From contig CAWFMV010000014.1 in NCBI GenBank assembly GCA_963817015.1, positions 1-64,000 of the forward strand: 64,000 nucleotides of DNA, written 5' to 3'. The position numbers and the translations under genes were made by a program. Position 1 is the stretch's first letter. Every line of letters starts with the position of its first letter. Shown piece after piece: positions 47,259 through 56,177 of this stretch. Source of the stretch: VAZQ01 sp963817015 (lineage in GTDB: Bacteria; Pseudomonadota; Alphaproteobacteria; Rhizobiales; Xanthobacteraceae). Under the pieces are notes generated by a model. It had not been told where the DNA came from. It worked only from the letters and a program-made list of their open reading frames with translations, and made no database searches.

Positions 47259-48315
47259 CTACTTCGACAAGATGTCGCGCAGCCGGTGCGCCACGGCTTC
47301 CGGCGTGGCGTACATGTCGGCGATGCAGCTTCTGCGCGTCCTCGCCTGACGTCGGCTCAAGGTCTTCGCCGGTCAGCTTGATGACCTCGGCGCGCAGCTC
47401 GGGATCGTTCATCGCGTCCGCGAACGCCTTGCGCAGTTCGGCGGTGCGCTCGGGCGCCAGGCCGGGCGGGCCGAAGAACGGCTTGTTGATCGCGAGCGGC
47501 CCGAACAGCAGCGTCAGCATCTGCCGGTCGGCCGTGTCCTTGACCAGGTCCATCACCAGCGGCGAGTCGGGAATGTTGGGGCTCTTGGCCAGCGCGAGCT
47601 GGAGCAGGAAGTTGATCTTCTTGTCGCGCACCCAGTCCGGCCGCGTGCTCTTGAGGCTCGACCAGCCCCAGCCGCAGCGGCCGTCGACCTCGCCGCGCTC
47701 GATCGCGATGATGGTCTCCTGCGTGCCCTGATAGCCGGTGATCACCTTGAACTTGGTATGCAGCACCTCGTTGAGCACGACCGGATAGATGTCGGGCGAG
47801 GCGCCCGCGCCGGTGCCGGCGACGACCATCTGGTTCTTCATGGCGTCGTCGATGGTCTTGAACTTCGAGCCGCCCCACGAGATGCAGAGGCTCACCTCCT
47901 TGGTCATCGCGCCGAGCGCGACGAAATCCGACATCCGGTAGATCGCCTGCCGCTTGCCGATCAGCGGCTCGATGATCGGCCCCGGCGGCGTGATGCCGAT
48001 CACGGTGCCATCCTTCGGCGCGACCGAGTTCATGAAATCGATCATCCGGATGCCGCCGGCGCCCGGCATGAGCTGCACGCACGACCGTCGGATTGCCCGG
48101 CGATATGCTTGCCGAGATGGCGCGCGACGATGCGGGCGCCGATGTCGATGCCGCCGCCGGCGGTGCCGGCGACGAGAATCTGGATCTGCTTGCCGCGATA
48201 GAACTCGCTGGGCCGCATGCGTCGGCGCGAGTGCGCCACCGGCCAGGATCAGGGCGAAAAGAATATGCGCATGTATCCACGGCGGTCTCCAGCGTATTCC
48301 GGCGGATATCCTCAC
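47259..48315 (-). pseudogene. frameshifted Bug-type receptor, FYRGKQI subfamily
   Basis: A Bug relative of the longer subfamily. HILFALILAGGALA is the signal peptide, then EFYRGKQIQILVAGTAGGGI, DIGARIVARHLGKHIAG, MPGAGGIRMIDFMNSVAPKD, GYQGTQETIIAIERGEVDGR and the end YATPEAVAHRLRDILSK. Shifts near 47335, 48080 and 48225. Start GTG 48315 overlaps the racemase stop by 4 bases, so it is translationally coupled to that gene. Its ligand is probably the substrate of the racemase/PrpD pathway (inference). Confidence 0.78.
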
Positions 48316-48966
48316 CGATCGACCAGCGCGCGCATGCGTGCAACTGACGCCTCCGGGCCGGTGACGATTCGCCGCGGGATCTCGGGCGGCAGCGGAACCC
48401 GCGACGGCACCATGGAGAGCTGCCCGAATACGATCACGTCGACGTCCCGGCCGCCATCACCTGCTCGGCGATCAGCCGGTCGTGCGTCGCCGTCGCCGCT
48501 GGTGATAGCGTCGCGCGCACCCTTCACCCAGAGCTCGGTGATCGGAACGCGTGACGCCGAGCGCTGCGATCGCGGCGTCGAGCGTGCTGCGAACGACCGG
48601 CATGGCGCGCTTGGCGGTGCAGACGAGCAGGATGCGCTCGCCCATCGTCACCGCCTGTTCCATCATCGCTTCTTCGGGGCGCAGCACCGGCACCGCGATG
48701 GTGATGCGTGCGACGTCGACCGCGGGCCCGAACGTCGAGCCGGAGAACAGGATGCCGTCGGCGCCGCTCAGCGCGCAGTGGCGCAGAAGCGACGCGACGC
48801 GTTCGTAGATCGCGGGCGACAGCGTGCCGTCCTGCGGGATGTCGGTGTACATCGATTCATCGAGCACGTTGATCGTCTCCGCTTCCGGCCACAGCGTCTT
48901 GAACGCCTCGTCGATCGGCGCCATCGCGAGCGGGGTCGGGTGAACGAGAAAGATGCGCTTGGTCAT
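48312..48966 (-). pseudogene. frameshifted Asp/Glu racemase-family protein
   Basis: A roughly 217-residue protein of the aspartate/glutamate racemase superfamily, which also holds arylmalonate decarboxylase and maleate isomerase. IFLVHPTPLAMAPIDEAFK starts the fold; a catalytic Cys lies in RHCALSGADGILFSGSTFG. One shift near 48505-48530 separates the end GDVDVIVFGQLSMVPSRVPL. ATG 48966 overlaps the PrpD stop and the stop overlaps the Bug start, both by 4 bases. Racemisation or decarboxylation of the acid handled by this operon is plausible. Confidence 0.77.
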
Positions 48967-50381
48967 GAACGAGACGTTGATGCCTTCGCCAGCGCCTCGA
49001 CCAGCGGGCGCACATCGCGCACTCCTCGATGTCCCAGACCTGCGCCATCAGTTGCTTCGCCTGCTCTCGCCGTGCACCGGCGCGACCAGGTCGCAGGAAT
49101 TTGCCCTTCAGCCCGTCGTCGTCGAGCGGCACCAGCCGCGAGCCGAGCGCCTCGTCGGCCTGCCGGGTGAACTTGCCGCGCGCGGTCGTCACGGTCACGC
49201 GCGCCGGGCGCAGCTGCGGATAAAGCCGGTCGATCTCGGCGGGCGCCGTGATCTCGAATGAGGCTGCGCAAGCGCCGCGATCGACGGATCGCAGCGCACG
49301 GCCTCGTCGAAATACTCGAACTTGATGGCGCGGAATTTCAGCGCGAGCGCCATCAGATAGCGGGAAGCTCAGCTGCGAGCTCGCGAAATCGTCCCAGCCG
49401 GTCGCGGCATGCTCGGCAGCGATGCGATAGGTCTCGACCGCGACATGCTTCACCTCGTCAGTCGCGATCTTCTCGTCGTTGAGGAGTGCGATCAGCGCCT
49501 CGGTCGCCGGCTGGATGTGGCGGCAGCACGGGTTGGGCTTGATGTAGCAGTCGGTGATGCCGAACGGCGCCTCGGGCGGCAGCGTGATCGGCCGCGCCGT
49601 CGTCGGGCCGCTCATAGGCAAACGCCTGCATGAAGCCGTCGCGCGCCTCGATCACGCCGGGCGGGCCTTCGACGCCCTGTTCGGCGAGCAGCGCCGCCTG
49701 CATGCCCTCGCGCGCGGCGTGGCCGGCATGCAGGCGCTTGATGTCGGCGCCGCCGTTGACGAAGGCGAACAGGCCGGCCGCGCTCGAAGCCGCGATGCCC
49801 AGCGCGTTGGCCAGCGTGCGCCCGGACAGTCCGCGCAGCTTGCCGGTCGCCATCGCGGCGCCGAACACCGCGACCGCGCCGGTCGGATGAAAGCCGCGAT
49901 GGCGCAGCGCCGGATGACAGGCGCGGCCGATCGCGGTGACGGTCTCGTAGCCGGCGACCACCGCCTCGATCAGGGCCTTGCCGCTCGCGCCCTTGGCTGT
50001 AGCCGACCGCGAGCGCCGACGGGATGACGGTGCAGCCCGGGATGCACCGAGCCCTTGGTGTAGCCGTCATCGAGCTCGATGCCATGCGCGGCGGTGCCGC
50101 CCAGGAAGGCGGCGTCGAGGAGGTCGGCGCGCCGCGCGCGGCCCGGCACCGGCACGCTGCCGGCCGGGCGCACCGCCTGCGAGCACGGCCTCGGCGCGGG
50201 TTGCGACCTCGCCGCCGGCGCCCGCGATCATCACGCCGACCGTGTCGAGCAGATGCCGGCGCGCATAGTGGCGCACCTCGTCGTTCAGCGCGTCGTAGCG
50301 CAGCGCGCTGACGAAGCCGACGATGGCGTCGGTCGCACCGGCGGCGGGATGACGGACATGGAGCGCTTCGGCGTGGGACAT
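48963..50381 (-). pseudogene. frameshifted MmgE/PrpD-family protein
   Basis: An MmgE/PrpD (2-methylcitrate dehydratase-like) protein of about 470 residues. MSHAEALHVRHPAAGA, FVSALRYDALNDEVRHYARR, HLLDTVGVMIAGAGGEVATR, FLGGTAAHGIELDDGY, RHRGFHPTGAVAVFGAAMAT, FAFVNGGADIKRLHAGHAAR and CYIKPNPCCRHIQPATEAL are family phrases. Shifts near 49050-49090, 49260-49370, 49600, 49980 and 50160. The start 50381 has AGAGGTG. Overlaps the racemase by 4 bases. Members include itaconate-type and cis-aconitate-type enzymes; the dehydratase role here is inferred. Confidence 0.8.
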
Positions 50382-50456
50382 CGGGCACCTCTTGCAAGAA
50401 GTGGCTTGAACCTAGCGCACTACGATCGCGCTGTCGTCAGGGTGCGACCAAGGCGG

Positions 50457-52629
50457 TTAGCGACCCAGCCTCACCACCGCATCGACCGCCACCACGCCTT
50501 CGCCGGCCGCGCGCACGATCAGCGGATTGATCTCGGCCTCGAGCGACCGCGCGGGTCATCGGCCAGCCGAGACAGCGCCACGATCGCGTGCGCGAGCGCA
50601 TCGAGATCGCCCTTCGGCTTGCCGCGGAAGCCCTTGAGCGTCGCATCAGGCCGCGCACCTCTGCGATCATCTCGTGCGCGGTCGCGAGATCGACCGGCGC
50701 AAGCCGCAGGCTGCGGTCGCGATAGATTTCGGTGAAGATGCCGCCCATCGCCACCATGATGAGCGGGCCGACATCGGGATCGACCCGATAGCCGATCAGC
50801 ACCTCGCCGAGGCCGGTGATCATCGGCTGCACCAGCACGCGCGATCGATGCTGTGGCCATGCGCGGCGACATTTGCGCGAATGCGCGACAGGCCGCCAGC
50901 AAGCGCGGCGCCATCCGCGACGCCGAGCACGACGCCGCCGGCATCGCTCTTGTGCGCGAGGTCCGCCGACAGGGCCTTGACGGCGACCGGATAAGCGAAG
51001 GGCAGGGCGGGAGCCGTGGTGAGGTCGGCGTCGAGCGCGAGCGAGGGTGCGCAAGTGAGGCCGTGTTGCTCGAGCAACTCGTAGGCTTCGAGCTCGTCGA
51101 GGAGGCGCCCTTCTGCTCACGTCGTCAATGCCCGCCCTTGCATGACGGGCGTCCGACGTTTGCTGCATGTTCCGCGCAGGAGGACGATGTGGCGCTGTCC
51201 GGCAAGTCACGATCGGTCATGATTGTGAGGCGGCATCCGCGCCCGCTTCGCAGCGCCGCGGCGATTGCGTCCGCGCAGGCTTCCGGCGTGCGGAAGTTCG
51301 GCACGCCGGCTGCGGCTGAGCGCCGCCAGCGCCTGCGGCGCCTCGGGCACCAGATAGGCCGCGATCGGCTTGCCGGCGCCGGCGCTGTCGACGATCGGCC
51401 GTACCGCAAGCTCCGGATAGAAGCGCGCCGAGGAGCCGACCACGCACAGAATGAGATCGAACTCCGGCGCGGTGGTGAGAACGTCGAGCGCGGCCTTCAT
51501 CACGTCGTAGCGCGTGCCGGTGAGCGTGAGATCGACGAGGCGCGCCGGCTTGATGTCGATGCCGGCGGCCTTGAGGCGCGCCAGCGTTTCGGCGGATGGC
51601 GGCTCGATCGTGATGCCGCGCGTCGCCAGCGGATCGATGGCCGTGGTGGCGCCACCGCCGGTGGTGGTGACCACGCCGACGGCGCCATGCGGCGCGCCGG
51701 CGCTCGCGGCCGGCACGCGCTGCAAGCAGCGGCAGGCCTTCGATCAGTCCGTCGAGCGTGTCGACACGCGCGATGCCGCAGGCGGCGAGGAAGGCGTCAG
51801 CGATATCATCCTCGCCCGCGAGCGCGCCCGTGTGCGTCACCGCAAGCTCGCGCGCCGCCGCCGAGCGGCCGAGCTTGTAGGCGAGGACGGGCTTGCCGCG
51901 CTCCGCCGCTGCGACCGCAAAGCGGCGCAGCGCCGGGGTGTTGCGCATCGTTTCGAGGAACAGCATGTAGCCGTCGATGTCGGGATCATCGAGCGTCAGC
52001 GCGCATATCTCGCCGAGCGAGAGATCGACCTCGTTGCCGACCGAGACGAGGCCCGCAAAGCCGATGCCGCGCGCCTTGCCGCGCGAGAGCAGCGCGCCAA
52101 TCATGCTGCCCGAATGCGAGGCCGCGAAGATGCGGCCGGCTGGAAGCTCCGCCTCGTCGAAGGCCGCGTTGGCGGTGATCAGCGCCTTCGTGCGCAGGTC
52201 GACGACGCCGAGGCTCGAGGGGCCGACAATGCGAATGCCGGTCTCGGCGCAGATCGCGCGCAGCTTGGCGACGCGCGCGTCGCCCTGCGGGCCAGCCTCG
52301 GCGAAGCCATCAGCCAACAACGTGGCGACTTTGACGCCAAGCCGGCCCGCCTCCGCGACCGCTTCCACCGAAGGGTCGGTCGGCGCCACCACGTAGACGT
52401 GCTCGGGCACTTCCGGCAGCGCGGCGAGCGACGGCCAGGCGCGCTCGCCGAGCACTGTGTCGCGGCCCGGATTGATCGGATAGAGGCGGCCCGCATAGCC
52501 GGCCTGGCGCAGATATTTCAGCGGCCGGCCGGCGGTTTTGCCGGCGTCGTTCGACTGCCCGACGATCGCGAGCGAGCGCGGCGCGAGCAGGAATTGCGCC
52601 AGCTCGGCAGGGGAGGCGGATCAATTCAT
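50457..52629 (-). pseudogene. frameshifted ADP-forming acyl-CoA ligase (ACD-like)
   Basis: A large CoA ligase of about 720 residues. FLLAPRSLAIVGQSND is the CoA-binding start; AASHSGSMIGALLSRGKARG and AVTHTGALAGEDDIADAFL give the phosphohistidine region; AYPVAVKALSADLAHKSDAG and DVGPLIMVAMGGIFTEIY are ATP-grasp. Shifts near 50540, 50640, 50845, 51110, 51310, 51720 and before 52610. No clear start: ATG 52629 is followed by an in-frame stop, so an indel lies there too. Activates an acid with ATP, giving ADP. It lies 18 bases after the acyl-CoA dehydrogenase. Confidence 0.77.
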
Positions 52630-52647
52630 GCTGGCTACTTCAGAGGG

Positions 52648-53820
52648 TCACTCCGCCGCCTGCGGCTTGGCGCGCGGCGGGCGCTGGTCGAAGCGGCGGT
52701 CGAACACGTGCTCGGCGATGCGGTTCTTGAGCATCTCGATCGAGCCGCCCGCGATCATCCAGCCGCGGCAGCGCCGCATGCAATATTCAACCAGCGTCTC
52801 GCTCGAATAGCCGAGCGCGCCCATCGCCTGAACTGCGTCGTTGGCGACCTCGAAGCCCGCCTGGTTGCAGGCCGCTTTTGCGACCGCGGTCTCGTAGGCG
52901 GAGGGCAGCCCGCGGTCGGCATTGCTGGCGGCGCGGTAGAGCAGAAGCTGCGCGCCATCGAGCTTGATCGCCATTTCGGCGAACTTCCACTGCAGGCCCT
53001 GGAACTCGCAGAGCGGACGGCCGAACTGCTCGCGCGTCAAGGCGTGCTCACGCGCGCGTTCATAGGCGTAGCGGCCGAGCGCGAGCGAGCGCGACGAGTT
53101 GCCGAGCCGCTCGACGTTGAACGCCGCGATCTGCTTCTTGAAGCCGCCGGGGCCGAGCAGCACGTTCTCGGCCGGGATGCGGCAATTGTCGAAGTGCAGC
53201 TCCGACCATTCCTCGCCGCTCATGAAGCTCGATGGCTTTCCGATGCTGAAGCCCGGCGTGCCGCGCTCGACGATCACCGAGCCGATGCCGCCCAGGCCGG
53301 GCCCGTAGCGCAGATAGACGAGAAAGATCTCGGCATCCGGGCTGAAGGTCGAGAACACCTTGGAGCCATTGATCACGTAGTGTGTGCCGTCCTGCCTGGC
53401 GCTGGTGACGAGATCGGTGACGGCAGAGCCTGCATCGGGCTCGCTCATGCCGAGGCTGATCACCATGTCGCCGGCAAGGAGGCGCTTGAGCCAGCGCTCC
53501 TTCTGCGCGGGCGTTGCATATTCCGCGAAGGCGCGGATCGGGCCGAAATTGCCGAACTGCACCACGTCGGCCGAACGCGGGCAGGCAGCGGCGACTTCCT
53601 CGATGGCGATGACCGCATCCATCAGCGTGCCGCCGGCGCCACCATCGGCTTCCGGCAGCGTGATGCCCATCAGCCCCTGCGCATGCATGCGCTTGGCAAT
53701 GTCGAAGGGAAAGTGCGGATCGTGCGCGCGCTTGAGCGCGCCCGGCGCCAGCTCCGCGCGCGCGAACTTGCGCACGGATTCGGCGAACAGTGTCTGCTCG
53801 TCGGTGAAGTCGAAGTTCAT
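52648..53820 (-). CDS. acyl-CoA dehydrogenase-like protein
   Basis: A 390-residue flavoprotein of the acyl-CoA dehydrogenase family. MNFDFTDEQTLFAESVRKFA starts it, SLGMSEPDAGSAVTDL and VYLRYGPGLGGIGSVIVERG are FAD-site phrases, and QAMGALGYSSETLVEY the C-terminal region. The usual catalytic Glu in the YEGT loop is replaced: here MIAGGS at residues 355-360, with Ala and Gly. The base may lie elsewhere, or the protein may be a non-dehydrogenase. ATG 53820 follows GGGGAG. Intact between broken neighbours. It heads the run with CoA ligase, PrpD and racemase. Confidence 0.84.
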   Translation of the reverse strand: MNFDFTDEQTLFAESVRKFARAELAPGALKRAHDPHFPFDIAKRMHAQGLMGITLPEADGGAGGTLMDAVIAIEEVAAACPRSADVVQFGNFGPIRAFAEYATPAQKERWLKRLLAGDMVISLGMSEPDAGSAVTDLVTSARQDGTHYVINGSKVFSTFSPDAEIFLVYLRYGPGLGGIGSVIVERGTPGFSIGKPSSFMSGEEWSELHFDNCRIPAENVLLGPGGFKKQIAAFNVERLGNSSRSLALGRYAYERAREHALTREQFGRPLCEFQGLQWKFAEMAIKLDGAQLLLYRAASNADRGLPSAYETAVAKAACNQAGFEVANDAVQAMGALGYSSETLVEYCMRRCRGWMIAGGSIEMLKNRIAEHVFDRRFDQRPPRAKPQAAE

Positions 53821-53828
53821 CCTGAGGG

Positions 53829-54951
53829 TCACTCCCCCTTCGCGCCGGATTGCCTCACCACCGCCGACCACTTGATCTCCTCGCGGTCGATATCGGCGGC
53901 GTATTCCTCAGGCGTCGAAAGGAGCGGCTCGGTGCCGTCCTTCGCCATGCGCTCCTTGGTGTCGGGCGCGTTGACCGCCTCGCGCAGCGCGGCCGAAAGC
54001 TTGTCGATGATCGGACGCGGCGTGCCGGCGGGCGCGACGATCCCATAGTGCAGCACGGCCTCGAAGCCCGCCAAGCCGCCTTCCGCGACCGTCGGCAGGT
54101 TGGGGAAGATCTCGGAGCGCTTGAGGCCGGTGACCGCGAGTGCGCGCACCTTGCCTTCGCCGACGAGCCCGACCGCGGGCGGCAGCGACGAGAAATAGAT
54201 CGAGACATGCCCTCCAATGAGATCGGTGAGCGCTGGCGCGCTGCCGCGATAAGGCACGTGCGTGAGCTTGACGCCGGCCATCATCTCGAACAGCACGGTG
54301 CCGAGATGAATGCCGCTGCCGACGCCTGCCGAGGCGTAGTTGAGCTTGCCGGGCTCTTTCTTCGCCAGCGCGATCAGCTCGCGGGATGCTGCGGGCCGGC
54401 AGGTTCGGGTTGACCAGCACGACCAGCGCGCTGGTACCAATGAGGCCAACCGGCGCGAAGTCCTTGCGCGGATCGTAGCCGACGTTCTGATAGAGCGTCG
54501 GATTGACCGCCAGCGTGCCGGTGCCACCGATGACCAGCGTGTAGCCGTCGGGGGCGGCCTTGGCGACCGCGCGTGTCGCAGTCGAGCCGCCGGCGCCGGG
54601 ACGGTTCTCGATCACGATCTGCTGGCCGAGCGTCCTCGACATCTTCTCGCTGGCGATGCGCGCGAACAGATCGTTGCCGCCGCCCGCGGCGTAAGGCACG
54701 ACCAGCGTGATCGGGCGGTTGGGGTAGTCCTGGGCATACGCAGGCTCAGCAACCATTATGGCAAGCAGTGCGACAGCCGAGATAGCCAACAACGCTGAAA
54801 CAATTCGCAGCCGTCGTCCCCGCGCAGGCGGGGACCCATACGCCGCAGCGAGGCGATGTGGCACAGCCTCTGGAATGCGGGAAGTCTGGTGGTTATGGGT
54901 CCCCGCCTGCGCGGGGACGACACAAGAGAATGTCGATAGGTGTGACATCAC
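53829..54951 (-). pseudogene. frameshifted Bug receptor with repeat-encoded N terminus
   Basis: A Bug receptor: signal peptide VSALLAISAVALLAIMVAEP, then YPNRPITLVVPYAAGGGNDL, ENRPGAGGSTATRAV, GPRKDFAPVGLIGT-like GYDPRKDFAPVGLIG, and after a shift near 54395 FYASAG-like LNYASAGVGSGIHLG and end VVRQSGAKGE. Before the signal the frame is open through a palindromic repeat and reads VVPAQAGTHNHQTS up to a GTG at 54951. No ATG, GTG or TTG with a good ribosome site lies just before the signal peptide, so the start is unclear. The gap to the upstream Bug gene is 4 bases. Confidence 0.75.
54813..54921. repeat. 28-bp perfect inverted repeat (MITE-like palindrome)
   Basis: GTCGTCCCCGCGCAGGCGGG... at 54813-54840 is an exact inverse copy of 54894-54921 (28 of 28 bases), separated by 53 bases. 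Each arm is itself a hairpin (CCCCGC...GCGGGG). It lies in the 5' part of the Bug gene at 53829. The arms match those at 21.8 and 62.5 kb. Confidence 0.8.
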
Positions 54952-54955
54952 ATTC

Positions 54956-55921
54956 TCACTCCGCCTTAGCGCCGGAGGCCTTCACCACCACCGACCAGCG
55001 CTTCTCGTCGAGATCGATGTGGGCCGCATAGTCCTCGGGCGAGCCGACCGTGATCTCGGCGCCGTCGGTGACGAGCCGGCGTTTGACCTCATCGCTTGTG
55101 ATTGCCTCGCGCAGCGCCTGATTGAGCCGCTCGACGATCGGGCGCGGCGTGCCGGCGGGCGCTACGATGCCGTAGTAGAGCGAGGCCTCGAAACCGGGCA
55201 GCCCGGCGGCCTCCGCGACGGTGGGTTGGTCGGGCTCGAGGCCCGAGCGCTTGGCGCTGGTCACCGCAAGCATGCGCAACTGGCCTTGCGAGACCGGCCC
55301 GTGCGCCGCCGGGATCGGGGCGAGCGCCATCGGGATGTGGCCGCCGATGAGGTCGGCCAGCGCGGGGCCGGTTCCGCGATAGGGCACATGGGTGAGCTTG
55401 ATGCCGGCCGAGGTGGCAAAATATTCGGCGGCCACATGGCTCATGGTGCCGACGCCGGCCGAGCCGTAGCTGACCTTGCCCGGGTTGGCCTTGGCATACG
55501 CAATCAACTCCGGCACCGTTTTGGCTGCAAACGAAGGATGCACCACCAGCGAGTTGGGAGCATTCCCGATCATGCCGATGGGGGCGAAGTCCTTGCGCGG
55601 GTCATAGCCAGCGTTCTGATAGAGCGTGGGAGCGATCGCCAGCGTGCCGGTGTAGCCGAGGAGGAGCGTATAGCCGTCGGGCGGGCTCTTGGCGACCTGG
55701 CGGGTTCCGACCGTGCCGCCGCCGCCGGCCCGGTTCTCGACTACGACTGTCTGGCCGAGCGCTTCCCCCATCTTGTCGGCGACCGCACGCGCCACGATCG
55801 AGGTGCTCCCGCCGGGCGCGAACGATACCACCAGCGTGATCGGGCGATTGGGAAAGGTCTGTGCTGACGCGGGCACGGCGGCGAGGGCCAGTGCCCAGAT
55901 GATGAGGAGCAGGCGGAGCAT
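54956..55921 (-). CDS. Bug/TctC periplasmic substrate receptor
   Basis: A 321-residue Bug receptor. Signal peptide LLIIWALALAAVPASAQ, then FPNRPITLVVSFAPGGSTSI, ENRAGGGGTVGTR, PDGYTLLLGYTGTLA, HVPYRGTGPALADLIGGHIP and PTVAEAAGLPGFEASLYYG. ATG 55921 has GGAGGA. It is close in sequence to the neighbour at 53829-54951 (GYDPRKDFAPIGMIG, GTPRPIVERLNQALRE) and the two probably arose by tandem duplication. They begin the seven-gene minus-strand run. Confidence 0.89.
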   Translation of the reverse strand: MLRLLLIIWALALAAVPASAQTFPNRPITLVVSFAPGGSTSIVARAVADKMGEALGQTVVVENRAGGGGTVGTRQVAKSPPDGYTLLLGYTGTLAIAPTLYQNAGYDPRKDFAPIGMIGNAPNSLVVHPSFAAKTVPELIAYAKANPGKVSYGSAGVGTMSHVAAEYFATSAGIKLTHVPYRGTGPALADLIGGHIPMALAPIPAAHGPVSQGQLRMLAVTSAKRSGLEPDQPTVAEAAGLPGFEASLYYGIVAPAGTPRPIVERLNQALREAITSDEVKRRLVTDGAEITVGSPEDYAAHIDLDEKRWSVVVKASGAKAE

Positions 55922-56006
55922 CGGTCCTCCTAAGATTGGCGTTTCCGAGGGTTACTGTTGCGCATCCGCCATGATAAGGGAAGGCGACAGATCGTCAGGA
56001 GTCACG

Positions 56007-56177
56007 ATGGGCTGGTCCGACACTTTCGTTGAAGCGCTGAAGAACAACGAAGTACGGTTCGTCACCTACGTTCCCGACAACGTGCTAACGCCGCTGATCA
56101 AAGGCGTGACCTCCGACAACTATTCCATCTCGGTTGGGGGAGGACAAGGAGAGGGGTCGCACCAAGCGGGACGCTAG
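56007..56177 (+). pseudogene. truncated ThDP decarboxylase alpha subunit
   Basis: Only the first 42 or so residues survive: MGWSDTFVEALKNNEVRFVT, YVPDNVLTPLIKGVTSDN, which match the start of phosphonopyruvate/sulfopyruvate decarboxylase alpha chains (compare YVPDAGHSALI at 7.7 kb). After about 56137 the sequence becomes repeat-like and the frame ends GGGQGEGSHQAGR. No beta subunit follows. The remnant is followed by a palindromic element, so insertion probably removed the rest of the gene. Confidence 0.68.

Noticed and set aside
51514..54048. Long plus-strand open frame of about 840 codons
   Set aside because: It is the antisense of the CoA ligase and acyl-CoA dehydrogenase; its sequence is Arg/Asp-rich without any domain, while the minus strand has clear family motifs.
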